Source: UBA3478 sp049596955
GTDB taxonomy: Bacteria; Bacteroidota; Bacteroidia; Flavobacteriales; Flavobacteriaceae
Length of the DNA stretch: 64,000 nucleotides
Assembly: GCA_049596955.1 (NCBI GenBank)
Contig: JBMYMD010000005.1
Location: 1 to 64,000, forward strand
Reading direction: 5' to 3'
The notes beneath the pieces are model-generated. The model did not search any database. It was not told the origin of the DNA and saw only the letters and a list, made by a program, of their open reading frames with translations. Below are positions 52,381-60,657 of this stretch, one piece after another. How positions within the stretch are numbered: position 1 is the stretch's first letter; each line of letters opens with the position of its first letter. Position numbers and translations under genes: made by a program.

Positions 52381-53889
52381 TTAGGCTTCTGCCAACATTT
52401 TTTGTCCTTCTTCAATAGCCTCTTCGATGGTTCCCTTAAGGTTGAATGCTGCTTCCGGAAGGTGATCTAATTCACCATCCATAATCATATTAAACCCTTT
52501 GATTGTGTCTTTAATATCCACTAATACACCTGGGATTCCAGTAAACTGCTCAGCAACATGGAAAGGCTGAGATAAAAATCGCTGTACCCTTCTTGCTCTT
52601 GCTACTGCAAGTTTATCTTCTTCTGAAAGTTCTTCCATCCCTAAGATGGCAATGATGTCTTGAAGTTCTTTATAGCGCTGTAACAACTCTTTTACACGTT
52701 GTGCACACGAATAATGCTCGTCTCCTAGAATCTCAGCTGTTAAAATTCTTGAAGTAGAATCTAGCGGATCTACCGCAGGGTAAATTCCAAGCTCAGCAAT
52801 TTTTCTAGAAAGTACAGTAGTTGCATCTAAGTGAGCGAAAGTTGTCGCAGGAGCAGGGTCAGTTAAATCATCCGCAGGTACGTATACCGCCTGCACCGAT
52901 GTAATCGATCCGTTTTTAGTCGATGTGATACGCTCTTGCATTGCCCCCATTTCTGTGGCTAAAGTAGGCTGATATCCTACCGCAGATGGCATCCTACCAA
53001 GTAGGGCAGAAACCTCAGAACCAGCTTGGGTAAATCGGAAGATATTATCCACAAAGAATAGAACGTCTTTACCTTGACCGTCACCAGCTCCATCTCTAAA
53101 GTATTCCGCAATGGTTAATCCAGATAAAGCAACTCGTGCACGTGCACCTGGAGGCTCATTCATCTGACCGAATACGAAAGTTGCTTTTGACTCTTTCATA
53201 GCCGCTTTATCCACTTTAGTTAAATCCCATCCACCTTCTTCCATAGAATGTAAGAAGTCATCTCCATACTTTATAATTCCTGACTCTAACATCTCACGAA
53301 GTAAGTCATTTCCTTCTCTTGTTCGTTCACCTACACCAGCAAACACCGATAATCCACCGTGTCCCTTTGCAATATTGTTGATTAACTCTTGAATTAAAAC
53401 CGTCTTACCTACACCAGCACCTCCAAATAATCCAATTTTACCTCCCTTAGCATAAGGTTCAATGAGGTCAATAACTTTAATACCTGTGAAAAGAACTTCT
53501 GTAGATGTAGAAAGATTCTCGAAAGCAGGTGCTTCTCTGTGAATTGGCAATCCGTTGTCACCTTCTTTTGGTAAACTTTCTAAACCGTCAATTCCATCTC
53601 CAATTACATTGAATAATCGTCCGTAAACGTCTTGACCTATAGGCATTTGAATAGGAGCTCCAGTGGCACTCACCTCTGAGCCTCTACTCAAACCGTCTGT
53701 TGAATCCATTGAGATTGTTCTTACTGTATTTTCTCCAATGTGAGATTGAACTTCTAATACTAACAGAGAACCGTCAGCTTTAGTCACTGTCAATGAATCA
53801 TAAATTTTTGGAATCGCTACTCCAGAATCAAATTCTACATCGATTACTGGGCCAATAATCTGAGCAATTTTTCCTGTTACCTTGGACAT
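52381..53889 (-). CDS. atpD: ATP synthase beta subunit
   Basis: Catalytic subunit of F1. The 502-residue protein has the Walker A GGAGVGKTVLIQEL near 155-168, the GERTREGNDL catalytic glutamate segment near 188-197 and the Walker B FFVDNIFRFTQAGSEVSALL near 264-283. The DELSEED-like segment is EELSEEDKLAVARARR near 407-422. In this genome only beta and epsilon lie together; the other subunits are elsewhere. Confidence 0.98.
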   Translation of the reverse strand: MSKVTGKIAQIIGPVIDVEFDSGVAIPKIYDSLTVTKADGSLLVLEVQSHIGENTVRTISMDSTDGLSRGSEVSATGAPIQMPIGQDVYGRLFNVIGDGIDGLESLPKEGDNGLPIHREAPAFENLSTSTEVLFTGIKVIDLIEPYAKGGKIGLFGGAGVGKTVLIQELINNIAKGHGGLSVFAGVGERTREGNDLLREMLESGIIKYGDDFLHSMEEGGWDLTKVDKAAMKESKATFVFGQMNEPPGARARVALSGLTIAEYFRDGAGDGQGKDVLFFVDNIFRFTQAGSEVSALLGRMPSAVGYQPTLATEMGAMQERITSTKNGSITSVQAVYVPADDLTDPAPATTFAHLDATTVLSRKIAELGIYPAVDPLDSTSRILTAEILGDEHYSCAQRVKELLQRYKELQDIIAILGMEELSEEDKLAVARARRVQRFLSQPFHVAEQFTGIPGVLVDIKDTIKGFNMIMDGELDHLPEAAFNLKGTIEEAIEEGQKMLAEA

Positions 53890-53935
53890 TTGAATTTAGT
53901 TTTTAATAATACAACAATAGGTTGCTTTTCGGCTG

Positions 53936-53943
53936 CAAATATA
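53936..53943 (-). promoter_or_regulatory. -7 element of the atpDC-bioFD transcript
   Basis: TATATTTG on the minus strand fits TAnnTTTG exactly and lies about 45 nt before the atpD ATG. No good -33 box at standard spacing is seen. Confidence 0.5.
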
Positions 53944-53983
53944 AACTAATGTTTGCGATTGAAAAAAAACATTTATCAAACAA

Positions 53984-54009
53984 AAAAGGCGTCCTTGAGG
54001 ACGCCTTTA
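53984..54009. terminator. Terminator after the TonB receptor
   Basis: AAAGGCGTCC (53985-53994) and GGACGCCTTT (53999-54008) make a perfect 10-bp stem with loop TTGA and A/T flanks. It follows the TonB receptor stop by about 20 nt on the minus strand. Its form is almost the same as the terminator at 38836. Confidence 0.82.
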
Positions 54010-54028
54010 TATTTTAAATATAACTCAA

Positions 54029-56833
54029 TTAGAAATTGATGTTGAATGCTGCGTAATAAATTGATCCGATTGCACCAGAACCAATTGCATTGATGTATTC
54101 TTCACCCATAACATTTGATCCACCGATTTTGAAAACAGAGTTGATCGCTGGTAAATTATATCTTACAGATGCGTCTAAGACACTGTATGCAGGAATTTCT
54201 CCATCAGCAAAAGAAGCTTGCCAAGAGTAAGCATCTGATTGACGATAATTTAATTGGAATCCTACATTTTTTACAATCTCATCATGACCTAAGGACATTT
54301 TGATGCGATTACGTGCAGTGTTAAATCCTACACGGAAATCGTTACCTACTTCGTCAAAGTCGAGTTCATTGAAGGTATAGCTAAATCCAAGATCAAATCC
54401 TCCTAAACGAGCATCTAAACCTGCGACAACTCCATATGATTTAACTGGTAAATCTGTATTTGAATAAGCTTGGTAAACTTTGTAATCTCCATTTTGAAGT
54501 GCTGCACCAGCTAAAAGTTCTTCTTGAGAAGAAGGAGCTCCAGAGAACGCTCTACCGTATAATGGAACTACTTTAGTTTGTCCTGCAACAAAATTAGAGT
54601 AGCTGTTCCAGTATGCACTAATATCCAAAGATACTGCTCCAAAGCTTCCTCGATATCCTACTTCGAAAGCCTCAATTTCTTCAGGCTGAATTAATTCAGT
54701 GTCTACTTTTTGTGGAGCACCAGCTAAAACAGAGCTAAGAGAAAATGAGTTTTCATAAGCTGCACGACCAGAAACCTGCACTTGAGAAGGTAAACCAAGC
54801 GCTTGAGCTCCAGCAGAAGTGCTGAACGTTCTTACATCTCGATCTAAGTTGTCAGGTGCACCTCCAACTAGGATGGCTTGACCTACATCTAACCCAATAA
54901 ATAAATCTTGTGTAGTTGGGTTTCTAAAACCTGTTTGAGCAGATACTCTTAGGTTGTGGTTACGATTTTCTCCAGCAGTATATGCCAGTGAAAATCTTGG
55001 CGAAACAAAACCATCAAAGAATTCATTCTTATCGTATCGCGCAGAAGTAGTTAATTTCAAACGATCGTCTGCCATTGACTTTTGCAACTGAACATAAGCT
55101 CCGTACTCGTTGTACTTGATTGGCCCGTCACTATCGGTAAAAATAGTACCATTAGAGTTCAATTCGTATTGACGATAAGAACCACCAACTTGGATGTCAG
55201 CCCAGTCGTTAATTAAGTGTGCTAAATTGTAATTACCGTTTACGTGTCTAAACTTAGTGTTATCGATAAAGCGAGCACCTGAATTAAAGTTTCCGTCTTG
55301 CTTAACGGAATTAAATGCTTGCCCAAAAGCTTCAGTTCCAGGAATTAATCTTCCTGTGTCTGCAGCTTGTCTAGCTAAAGCGTGCGCTTGAGCCGCTGGA
55401 ACATTAGGCAATAATCCTCCAGAAAGTAACCCTTGTAAACTCGCTCCAATAAATGTTTGTGCGTATTGTGTAAACCAGTCAGTATCACTCTTCCATCTTC
55501 TATTGATGTTGATTCCCGCAAAACGAGTGTCGTAAGCGTCTCCAGAATCTTCAGCTGTGATATAAGCTCTCACAAAGAAATTGTCATTTTTAATTTCAAA
55601 CTTCTGCTGTGTCATGGCGAACCCTGAAACTGCATAACGGTTAGAGCCTTGATAAATAGTTGTACCTGTACCTTTTCTGTAGTTATAGATCAACTCTAAA
55701 TCGTCTCCAAAAGGTTTGTAGTGAACTGCAAAGTCTCTTTTTACCGATTCAGCATTGTAATCAGCTAAATCTCTTTCATCGTAACCTGTTCTAGAAATAG
55801 TAGCAGCTCCTAATGTCCCAGCTGGAATTGGAATACCCGCTCCTTGAGCGATTAAGTCGAAATTTAAAGAGGTAGCAACCTCATCTCCATAAACATTTAA
55901 TCCGTCATAAGCGAGATTGTTCGCTCTGTTTGAACCTGCAGTAGCCCCTCTAGAAACGTCTTGAGTGCTATTAGCATGCCAGTCTTCACCTTTTAAAACA
56001 GAGATATTTGCTTTAATCGCAAGTTTGTCGCTAAACTTCTTGGCAAAACGAACTCCCCAATCGTAGTAATCATTTGTTCCGGCAGCCTCTTGAGTGGTAA
56101 TACCACGCTTTACATAAGCACTTACTCCTTCAGAAGTAAAAGGGCTCTTAGATCTCATGAATAAGATACCATTGAATGCGCCAGCTCCGTACAGTGCTGA
56201 AGATGCACCCGGAAGAATTTCTACACTTTCAACGTCTAATTCAGACATCCCCACAAGGTTACCTAATACGAAATTCAACCCAGGAGCAGTATTATCCATA
56301 CCATCCACAAGTTGTAAGAATCTAGTGTTAGCAAAAGTTGAAAAACCTCTAGTATTAATAGATTGGAATGTCAAAGAGTTCGTGTTAATGTCAACTCCTT
56401 TTAAATTCTGTAAAGAACTATAAAAAGATTCTGAAGAAGCATTTTGAATTTGTTTGAGTCCAAAACGCTCCACCGATACAGGTGATTCAAAAATACGTTC
56501 AGGTGTTCTTGATGCAGAAATTACAATCTCGTCTAAAGATGTTGTGTTTTCTGACATCACAATGGTAATACCACCTGCGTTGTCTACCGTTACTGTTGCA
56601 GCAGAATAACCTAAACTACTTGCTTTCAGAGTAAATGGGGCACTCAGACTTGTTGTAAAACTGAATTTTCCATCAAAATCAGCAACTGCTCCCTCTGCTT
56701 TCCCCACCATTACAACGTTGGCATTTGGGATTGGTTGACCTTCTGTGTCAACAACAGTTCCTTGAACAGTGGTTTGAGCCATTGCCAAACTACTGGACAT
56801 AATAATTAATAAAGTTAAAAAATGTTTCATCAT
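54029..56833 (-). CDS. TonB-dependent receptor with carboxypeptidase-like domain
   Basis: Outer-membrane transporter of about 934 residues from ATG 56833. A signal peptide (to AMAQ, about residue 19) is followed by a carboxypeptidase-D-like regulatory domain (about 20-100, GTVVDTEGQPIPNANVVMVG). Then come a TonB-box-like LDEIVISASRTPE near 107, a plug domain (SINTRGFSTFANTRFLQLVDG), and a beta barrel ending AAFNINF. It is not next to a SusD partner. The substrate is unknown, and no riboswitch precedes it. Confidence 0.92.
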   Translation of the reverse strand: MMKHFLTLLIIMSSSLAMAQTTVQGTVVDTEGQPIPNANVVMVGKAEGAVADFDGKFSFTTSLSAPFTLKASSLGYSAATVTVDNAGGITIVMSENTTSLDEIVISASRTPERIFESPVSVERFGLKQIQNASSESFYSSLQNLKGVDINTNSLTFQSINTRGFSTFANTRFLQLVDGMDNTAPGLNFVLGNLVGMSELDVESVEILPGASSALYGAGAFNGILFMRSKSPFTSEGVSAYVKRGITTQEAAGTNDYYDWGVRFAKKFSDKLAIKANISVLKGEDWHANSTQDVSRGATAGSNRANNLAYDGLNVYGDEVATSLNFDLIAQGAGIPIPAGTLGAATISRTGYDERDLADYNAESVKRDFAVHYKPFGDDLELIYNYRKGTGTTIYQGSNRYAVSGFAMTQQKFEIKNDNFFVRAYITAEDSGDAYDTRFAGININRRWKSDTDWFTQYAQTFIGASLQGLLSGGLLPNVPAAQAHALARQAADTGRLIPGTEAFGQAFNSVKQDGNFNSGARFIDNTKFRHVNGNYNLAHLINDWADIQVGGSYRQYELNSNGTIFTDSDGPIKYNEYGAYVQLQKSMADDRLKLTTSARYDKNEFFDGFVSPRFSLAYTAGENRNHNLRVSAQTGFRNPTTQDLFIGLDVGQAILVGGAPDNLDRDVRTFSTSAGAQALGLPSQVQVSGRAAYENSFSLSSVLAGAPQKVDTELIQPEEIEAFEVGYRGSFGAVSLDISAYWNSYSNFVAGQTKVVPLYGRAFSGAPSSQEELLAGAALQNGDYKVYQAYSNTDLPVKSYGVVAGLDARLGGFDLGFSYTFNELDFDEVGNDFRVGFNTARNRIKMSLGHDEIVKNVGFQLNYRQSDAYSWQASFADGEIPAYSVLDASVRYNLPAINSVFKIGGSNVMGEEYINAIGSGAIGSIYYAAFNINF

Positions 56834-56948
56834 CGCGTACTTAATTTTAGTCAATTAGTGAAAGTAAAAATAAACTTTTTCACCAAGACTGAAAAATTTA
56901 ATCAAAAACGTAAAAAAAAATATAAATCTTTAGGAATCCGGCAAAGGT

Positions 56949-57656
56949 TTATGAAGACTGTCTTTTTGAAACTACAATCTCCTTAGCCTGAGGTAACATC
57001 CACCAAGGCAAGTAAGGAAAAGCGTGATGTTCATGATGGTATCCAAAAAAATAACAACTAAAGAAAGCAAGCAAATGATTTTTATTTTGACTTCTAGACT
57101 GCGTTGTGTGGTGGTGATCACCACGATGCGGCAAATAAGTTCCAAAAACAAAAAGTTGTAGCGTACTCAGAAAAGAAGGCAACATCCAAAAGAGCATTAA
57201 ATTTTCAGCGGGAAAATACGGTTTGAGTAGGTTATACGTAATCGATGCCGCTAACAATTGATACCATTTAATGTATTGCATCATAAACTTGAAAAGCCAA
57301 ACCAAAAAAGGTCCTTGATGTACGTCGGGGTCATCATCAGTATTTACATGCTTATGATGTTCATGATGTTTTTTTTCTAAGACGTGATAAGGGTTAAATA
57401 AAAAAAGAGTCGCAGTTAGAATACCTATAAATCGATTTATTCTCGGATGACTGGGGGCAACCACTCCGTGAATGGAATCATGCGTTGTAATAAATAAACC
57501 TGTATACAAATGAGTTTGAATTGCCACGAACAAATACATCAAAGGATTTGTCCAAACAATTTCAATACCCATAAATAAATATAAGGATATCGACCACAAA
57601 AAAATGATAACTAAGGCAATAATCAACCCCTTATATGTATACTTTTCGTACCGCAT
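56949..57656 (-). CDS. crtW: Beta-carotene ketolase CrtW
   Basis: A 235-residue membrane di-iron oxygenase of the fatty-acid-desaturase superfamily. The histidine boxes are THDSIHG near 58-64, KKHHEHHKH near 94-102 and YHHEHHAFPYLPWWMLP near 207-223, and FGTYLPHRGDHHH near 172-184 is typical of CrtW rather than hydroxylase CrtZ. It would convert beta-carotene or zeaxanthin to canthaxanthin or astaxanthin. No other carotenoid gene is near. The ATG at 57656 is the only reasonable start. Confidence 0.85.
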   Translation of the reverse strand: MRYEKYTYKGLIIALVIIFLWSISLYLFMGIEIVWTNPLMYLFVAIQTHLYTGLFITTHDSIHGVVAPSHPRINRFIGILTATLFLFNPYHVLEKKHHEHHKHVNTDDDPDVHQGPFLVWLFKFMMQYIKWYQLLAASITYNLLKPYFPAENLMLFWMLPSFLSTLQLFVFGTYLPHRGDHHHTTQSRSQNKNHLLAFFSCYFFGYHHEHHAFPYLPWWMLPQAKEIVVSKRQSS

Positions 57657-57966
57657 TGATTTACAAATTAATGCTATGTTACATTTTAGAAGTTAGGGGG
57701 AGGTAAAAATATAAAAAATCCTTAGTAACAAAGTATAAAACGATGTCGCGACAAGTATTTTCGATTTTCTGAAATTATTTACGCAATTCACTCATTTTCT
57801 GAAAGATAAAAATCGATTGTGTTGAGAAAAATACAATGCTAAACAAAATTTATAAATCAATTTATTCAAGTGAGAAAATTCAGATTAGATTCAATAAAAA
57901 AGGATTGATTTTAAATTAATCAGATTTCATAATTTTTATAAAAATCTGTAGAAAGCATCAATACAC
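57657..57966. other. AT-rich divergent intergenic region
   Basis: About 310 nt without a convincing gene on either strand. It contains the perfect 10-bp palindrome TGTCGCGACA (57744-57753) and a weak ORF of 27 codons (from 57836) that lacks supporting features. Confidence 0.5.
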
Positions 57967-57974
57967 TATTTTTG
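57967..57974 (+). promoter_or_regulatory. -7 element for the aminotransferase gene
   Basis: TATTTTTG fits TAnnTTTG and lies 13 nt before the ATG. Confidence 0.5.
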
Positions 57975-57987
57975 AACTAATTCTTGA

Positions 57988-59163
57988 ATGATGTTCAACT
58001 CAAATCATGTAGATATAGACATACTGTCCACCCGAGCTTATAACTTGCGTTGGGCAACACTGCCAAAGGGAGTTATTCCGCTAACGGCAGCTGATCCAGA
58101 CTTTCCAGTTGCACCACCAATTCAAGAAGCGCTCAAAGACTATATAGACGGGGGATATTTAAGTTATGGTCCTGCTGAAGGTCTTCCTCAGTTTAGAGAT
58201 GCGGTAGCAAGAGACTATAAAAAAAAGAATAAGGTAGCCTACGATTCAAATTGTATTTTACCTGTTGATAGTGCCGCGTTTGGTATCTATCTCTGTTGTA
58301 AAGCGCTCTTAAAACCAGGAGATGAGGTCATTATTTTTGATCCCGTAGATTTTTTATTCAAATATTCGGCAGAAAAAGTTGGCGCAAAAACAATTGCGTA
58401 CCAAACCCCTCAAAAAGACGATGCCTTTGATTTCAATGAATTGTCTTCACTGATTAGTTCCAAAACAAAAATGATTTGTCTGTGTAACCCTCTCAACCCA
58501 ACGGGTAAAGTCTTTACACGTTCAGAATTATTGTCTCTGGCAGAAGTAGTGGCTAAGCATAAAGATTTAATCGTGCTATCGGACGAAATTTGGAGCGATA
58601 TTATTTTTAGTCCAAATAAATTCAACTCCTTTGCGAGTATCGGTCCTGTATTTAATCAAACTATAACAGTTACGGGCTACAGTAAATCCTATGGACTCGC
58701 AGGTTTACGAATAGGAAGTGTATTATGTCCAAACGAAATAATTTATACTCAAATATTGGAATCTTCATTACATCAATCCACTGTACATGGAGCAAATGTT
58801 TTGGGACAAGTCGCCGCAACAGCAGCCTTAAATGACGCCCAACAGTGGTTGTCCGCTTTCGTCACCCATTTGCATAAGATGAGAGATCTTACGGTCCAAA
58901 AGCTCAATGAAATGCCTGGCATTAGTTGTAAACCTCCAGAGGGTTGCTACGTCTTATTTCCCGATATAACTCAAACTGCTTATACCGCAACAGAATTACA
59001 TGAAAATTTACTTGAAAAAGCCAAAGTGGCAGTTGTTCCAGGTCTTCCAAAGTGGTTTGGTTCGGCTGCAGAAGGTCATATCAGACTGAGTTTTGCCACC
59101 TCCGAAGAATTGTTGACCGAGGCTCTTCATCGCATTCACAAATTTTTAGAAAGGCAGAAATAG
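57988..59163 (+). CDS. Class I/II PLP aminotransferase
   Basis: A 391-residue fold-type I PLP enzyme. NPLNPTGKVF near 168-177, LSDEIWSDI near 198-206 and the PLP lysine in TGYSKSYGLAGLRIGS near 229-244 are clear. The overall sequence is aspartate-aminotransferase-like. A role in amino-acid transamination is likely but the substrate cannot be read from the sequence. It is a single-gene unit with its own promoter and an apparent terminator. Confidence 0.9.
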   Translation: MMFNSNHVDIDILSTRAYNLRWATLPKGVIPLTAADPDFPVAPPIQEALKDYIDGGYLSYGPAEGLPQFRDAVARDYKKKNKVAYDSNCILPVDSAAFGIYLCCKALLKPGDEVIIFDPVDFLFKYSAEKVGAKTIAYQTPQKDDAFDFNELSSLISSKTKMICLCNPLNPTGKVFTRSELLSLAEVVAKHKDLIVLSDEIWSDIIFSPNKFNSFASIGPVFNQTITVTGYSKSYGLAGLRIGSVLCPNEIIYTQILESSLHQSTVHGANVLGQVAATAALNDAQQWLSAFVTHLHKMRDLTVQKLNEMPGISCKPPEGCYVLFPDITQTAYTATELHENLLEKAKVAVVPGLPKWFGSAAEGHIRLSFATSEELLTEALHRIHKFLERQK

Positions 59164-59235
59164 CGATTCAAATCCTTACCCAAAGTATGAGTGAAGGCTA
59201 CAATAATTCTGTTTAAACAAGGAAATAACCAGATT

Positions 59236-59272
59236 CAAAAATCAAGGCGTTTCTTGAATTTTTTTATTTTTT
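59236..59272 (+). terminator. Probable terminator after the aminotransferase gene
   Basis: CAAG and CTTG with A-rich and T-rich flanks form a hairpin with a 6-nt loop (GCGTTT), ending in a run of T. It overlaps the end of the convergent small gene. It is weaker than the other terminators. Confidence 0.45.
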
Positions 59273-59413
59273 TGGTCTTGTATAACTAAGCCCTGCACCA
59301 ACTGCAACACCAACAGCAAGCCATGTCGGTTCATTTGTAGCGGCAAAAACTGCTGCTCCTATTGCTGTTCCGATACCAATCCAATTACTCGTAGTATTAA
59401 ATTTTTTATTCAT
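59264..59413 (-). CDS. 49-residue small membrane protein (a)
   Basis: A small protein from ATG 59413, 49 residues, with glycine-rich hydrophobic segments at about 12-26 and 31-44 and a basic end RPKK. The glycine spacing (GIGTAIGAA, GVAVGAGL) suggests packing of two short helices. A longer reading would start at TTG 59461 and add an unlikely charged head. It follows protein (b) after about 55 nt on the same strand. Function is unknown. Confidence 0.55.
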   Translation of the reverse strand: MNKKFNTTSNWIGIGTAIGAAVFAATNEPTWLAVGVAVGAGLSYTRPKK

Positions 59414-59467
59414 ATCATCAGATTCTTTTTTTTCTTCACGATAACAGAGTGTCCGTAGCAAGGTTTC

Positions 59468-59617
59468 TTATTTTTTAGAAACATAAGTGAAGAAAAAAAG
59501 GGTTGCTGCAAATCCAACCAGAAGTAACCACTTATAGTCTCCTCCCTCAAGGAGTATAAAAGTTGTTCCGCCAGCAGTAATTCCAGCTATTAGTCGTTTA
59601 TTTAAAGTTTTTTTCAT
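59468..59617 (-). CDS. 49-residue small membrane protein (b)
   Basis: A 49-residue ORF from ATG 59617 to TAA 59468-59470, with a basic head (MKKTLNKR), a hydrophobic stretch about 9-22, a polar turn EGGDYKW, a second hydrophobic stretch about 31-44, and tail VSKK. It is the same length as protein (a) and has a similar two-helix layout. It could be a small envelope protein, toxin, bacteriocin-like or holin-like peptide; nothing seen decides between these. Confidence 0.5.
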   Translation of the reverse strand: MKKTLNKRLIAGITAGGTTFILLEGGDYKWLLLVGFAATLFFFTYVSKK

Positions 59618-59697
59618 CTACTCTACCGTGAGGGAATAATCTTATGGGTTGGAAATTGTAACCTTCATCTAATTCTTAGAAAGAATTAGATTAATTT

Positions 59698-60264
59698 TTA
59701 TGATAATAATTCCAATAAATCATTAAGGGGTTTTCCCTTTAACTCAATCAAATTTTCTTTGTTATCGTACCAATTTGAAGGGGTTTGAAGGGAATTGTTT
59801 ATCAGTATTAATAATTTGTTGTCATTTGTTTTCTTTACAAATAAGTTTGTTCCACAATATTCATAATAATATTTCTGATTTCTCACACCTTCAATGTAAG
59901 TTACTTCTTTAGATAGCTCTTCATCACTTAAATTAATATCTTCTCTGTATTCTAATTCTTTTTCGTAATAATAAACACATACTTTCAACTCTTGACCCAT
60001 ACTCATTTTAGAAATACTTTCGAAAGATTTTGAGTTTAAAAATAGGGTCTGAAAGACTTCTTGATTATCATTCCTTCTTGATGTCAGAATGTAAAAATTC
60101 TCATCTTTAAAATTAGATTTTGAAATACTAAAATTATTAGATGTGAAAATATTTTCTGTAGGTAATGAACTTTCAATCTTAAATTCTTTTACGGTTAAAA
60201 TTTTCGGGTGATTATCCAAATCGGAATTCAATAAAAATGAAATGACAAAGAAAATGTATAACAT
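59698..60264 (-). CDS. Secreted protein of unknown function
   Basis: A 188-residue protein with an N-terminal hydrophobic signal (MLYIFFVISFLLNS). The rest is polar, rich in Asn, Lys and Tyr, with repeats of NDNQ-type and YYYEYCGTNLFVKK near 132-145. I do not recognise a family. It is more AT-rich than its flanks and lies in the accessory patch after glmS. Neighbours are the small membrane proteins downstream and the start-less recombinase-type ORF upstream. Confidence 0.55.
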   Translation of the reverse strand: MLYIFFVISFLLNSDLDNHPKILTVKEFKIESSLPTENIFTSNNFSISKSNFKDENFYILTSRRNDNQEVFQTLFLNSKSFESISKMSMGQELKVCVYYYEKELEYREDINLSDEELSKEVTYIEGVRNQKYYYEYCGTNLFVKKTNDNKLLILINNSLQTPSNWYDNKENLIELKGKPLNDLLELLS

Positions 60265-60337
60265 TAAATTTGTTTTAATAATTAACTTTTTAAAAATAAA
60301 TAAAATAGAACTTTAGATAAACCGTTTCTAATATACC

Positions 60338-60628
60338 TTATATTATTGGTTGAGAAATTTTAACAACATCTTTTCTATAAACTCTCTCCTCTCTAATTTT
60401 TCCCTTCTTGTAAATGGAATTAACATTGTTATTCTTAAACACATTCCCACGTGGTGTTCTTAATCCCTCCTTATTGAAGATTTGGGATATCTTTCGGTAA
60501 CCAATAGGGGTTACACTTTTATCTTTATACTCACAAATACGATTGTATAAATACTGTTGATAATCGGAGTAATTTGAACACCAAAGTTTAGTAGTAGTAA
60601 TTGATATTGAAAAACTAATAATTATGAT
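60338..60628 (-). pseudogene. Recombinase-type HTH ORF without a normal start
   Basis: An open frame of 97 codons, with no ATG, GTG or TTG at its front, ends at TAA 60340-60338. Its core reads GYRKISQIFNKEGLRTPRG, then FKNNNVNSIYKKGKIREERV, a pattern seen in helix-turn-helix C-terminal regions of resolvase-type recombinases and in small phage-borne proteins. It begins about 30 nt after the glmS stop. It may be a degraded gene or start at ATT/ATA, and it marks the patch as mobile-derived. Confidence 0.5.
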
Positions 60629-60657
60629 TCTGGGGTTACAACTTCCATCCCATAATC

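Noticed and set aside
53890..54028. Riboswitch before the second TonB receptor or atpD
   Set aside because: Only a promoter element and a terminator hairpin are seen; no conserved aptamer core.
57836..57919. 27-codon ORF in the crtW-aminotransferase gap
   Set aside because: AT-rich, without a leader, motif or promoter, and too short to support.
59414..59461. TTG start for small protein (a)
   Set aside because: The added residues are charged and out of character; the ATG at 59413 gives a clean 49-residue membrane protein.
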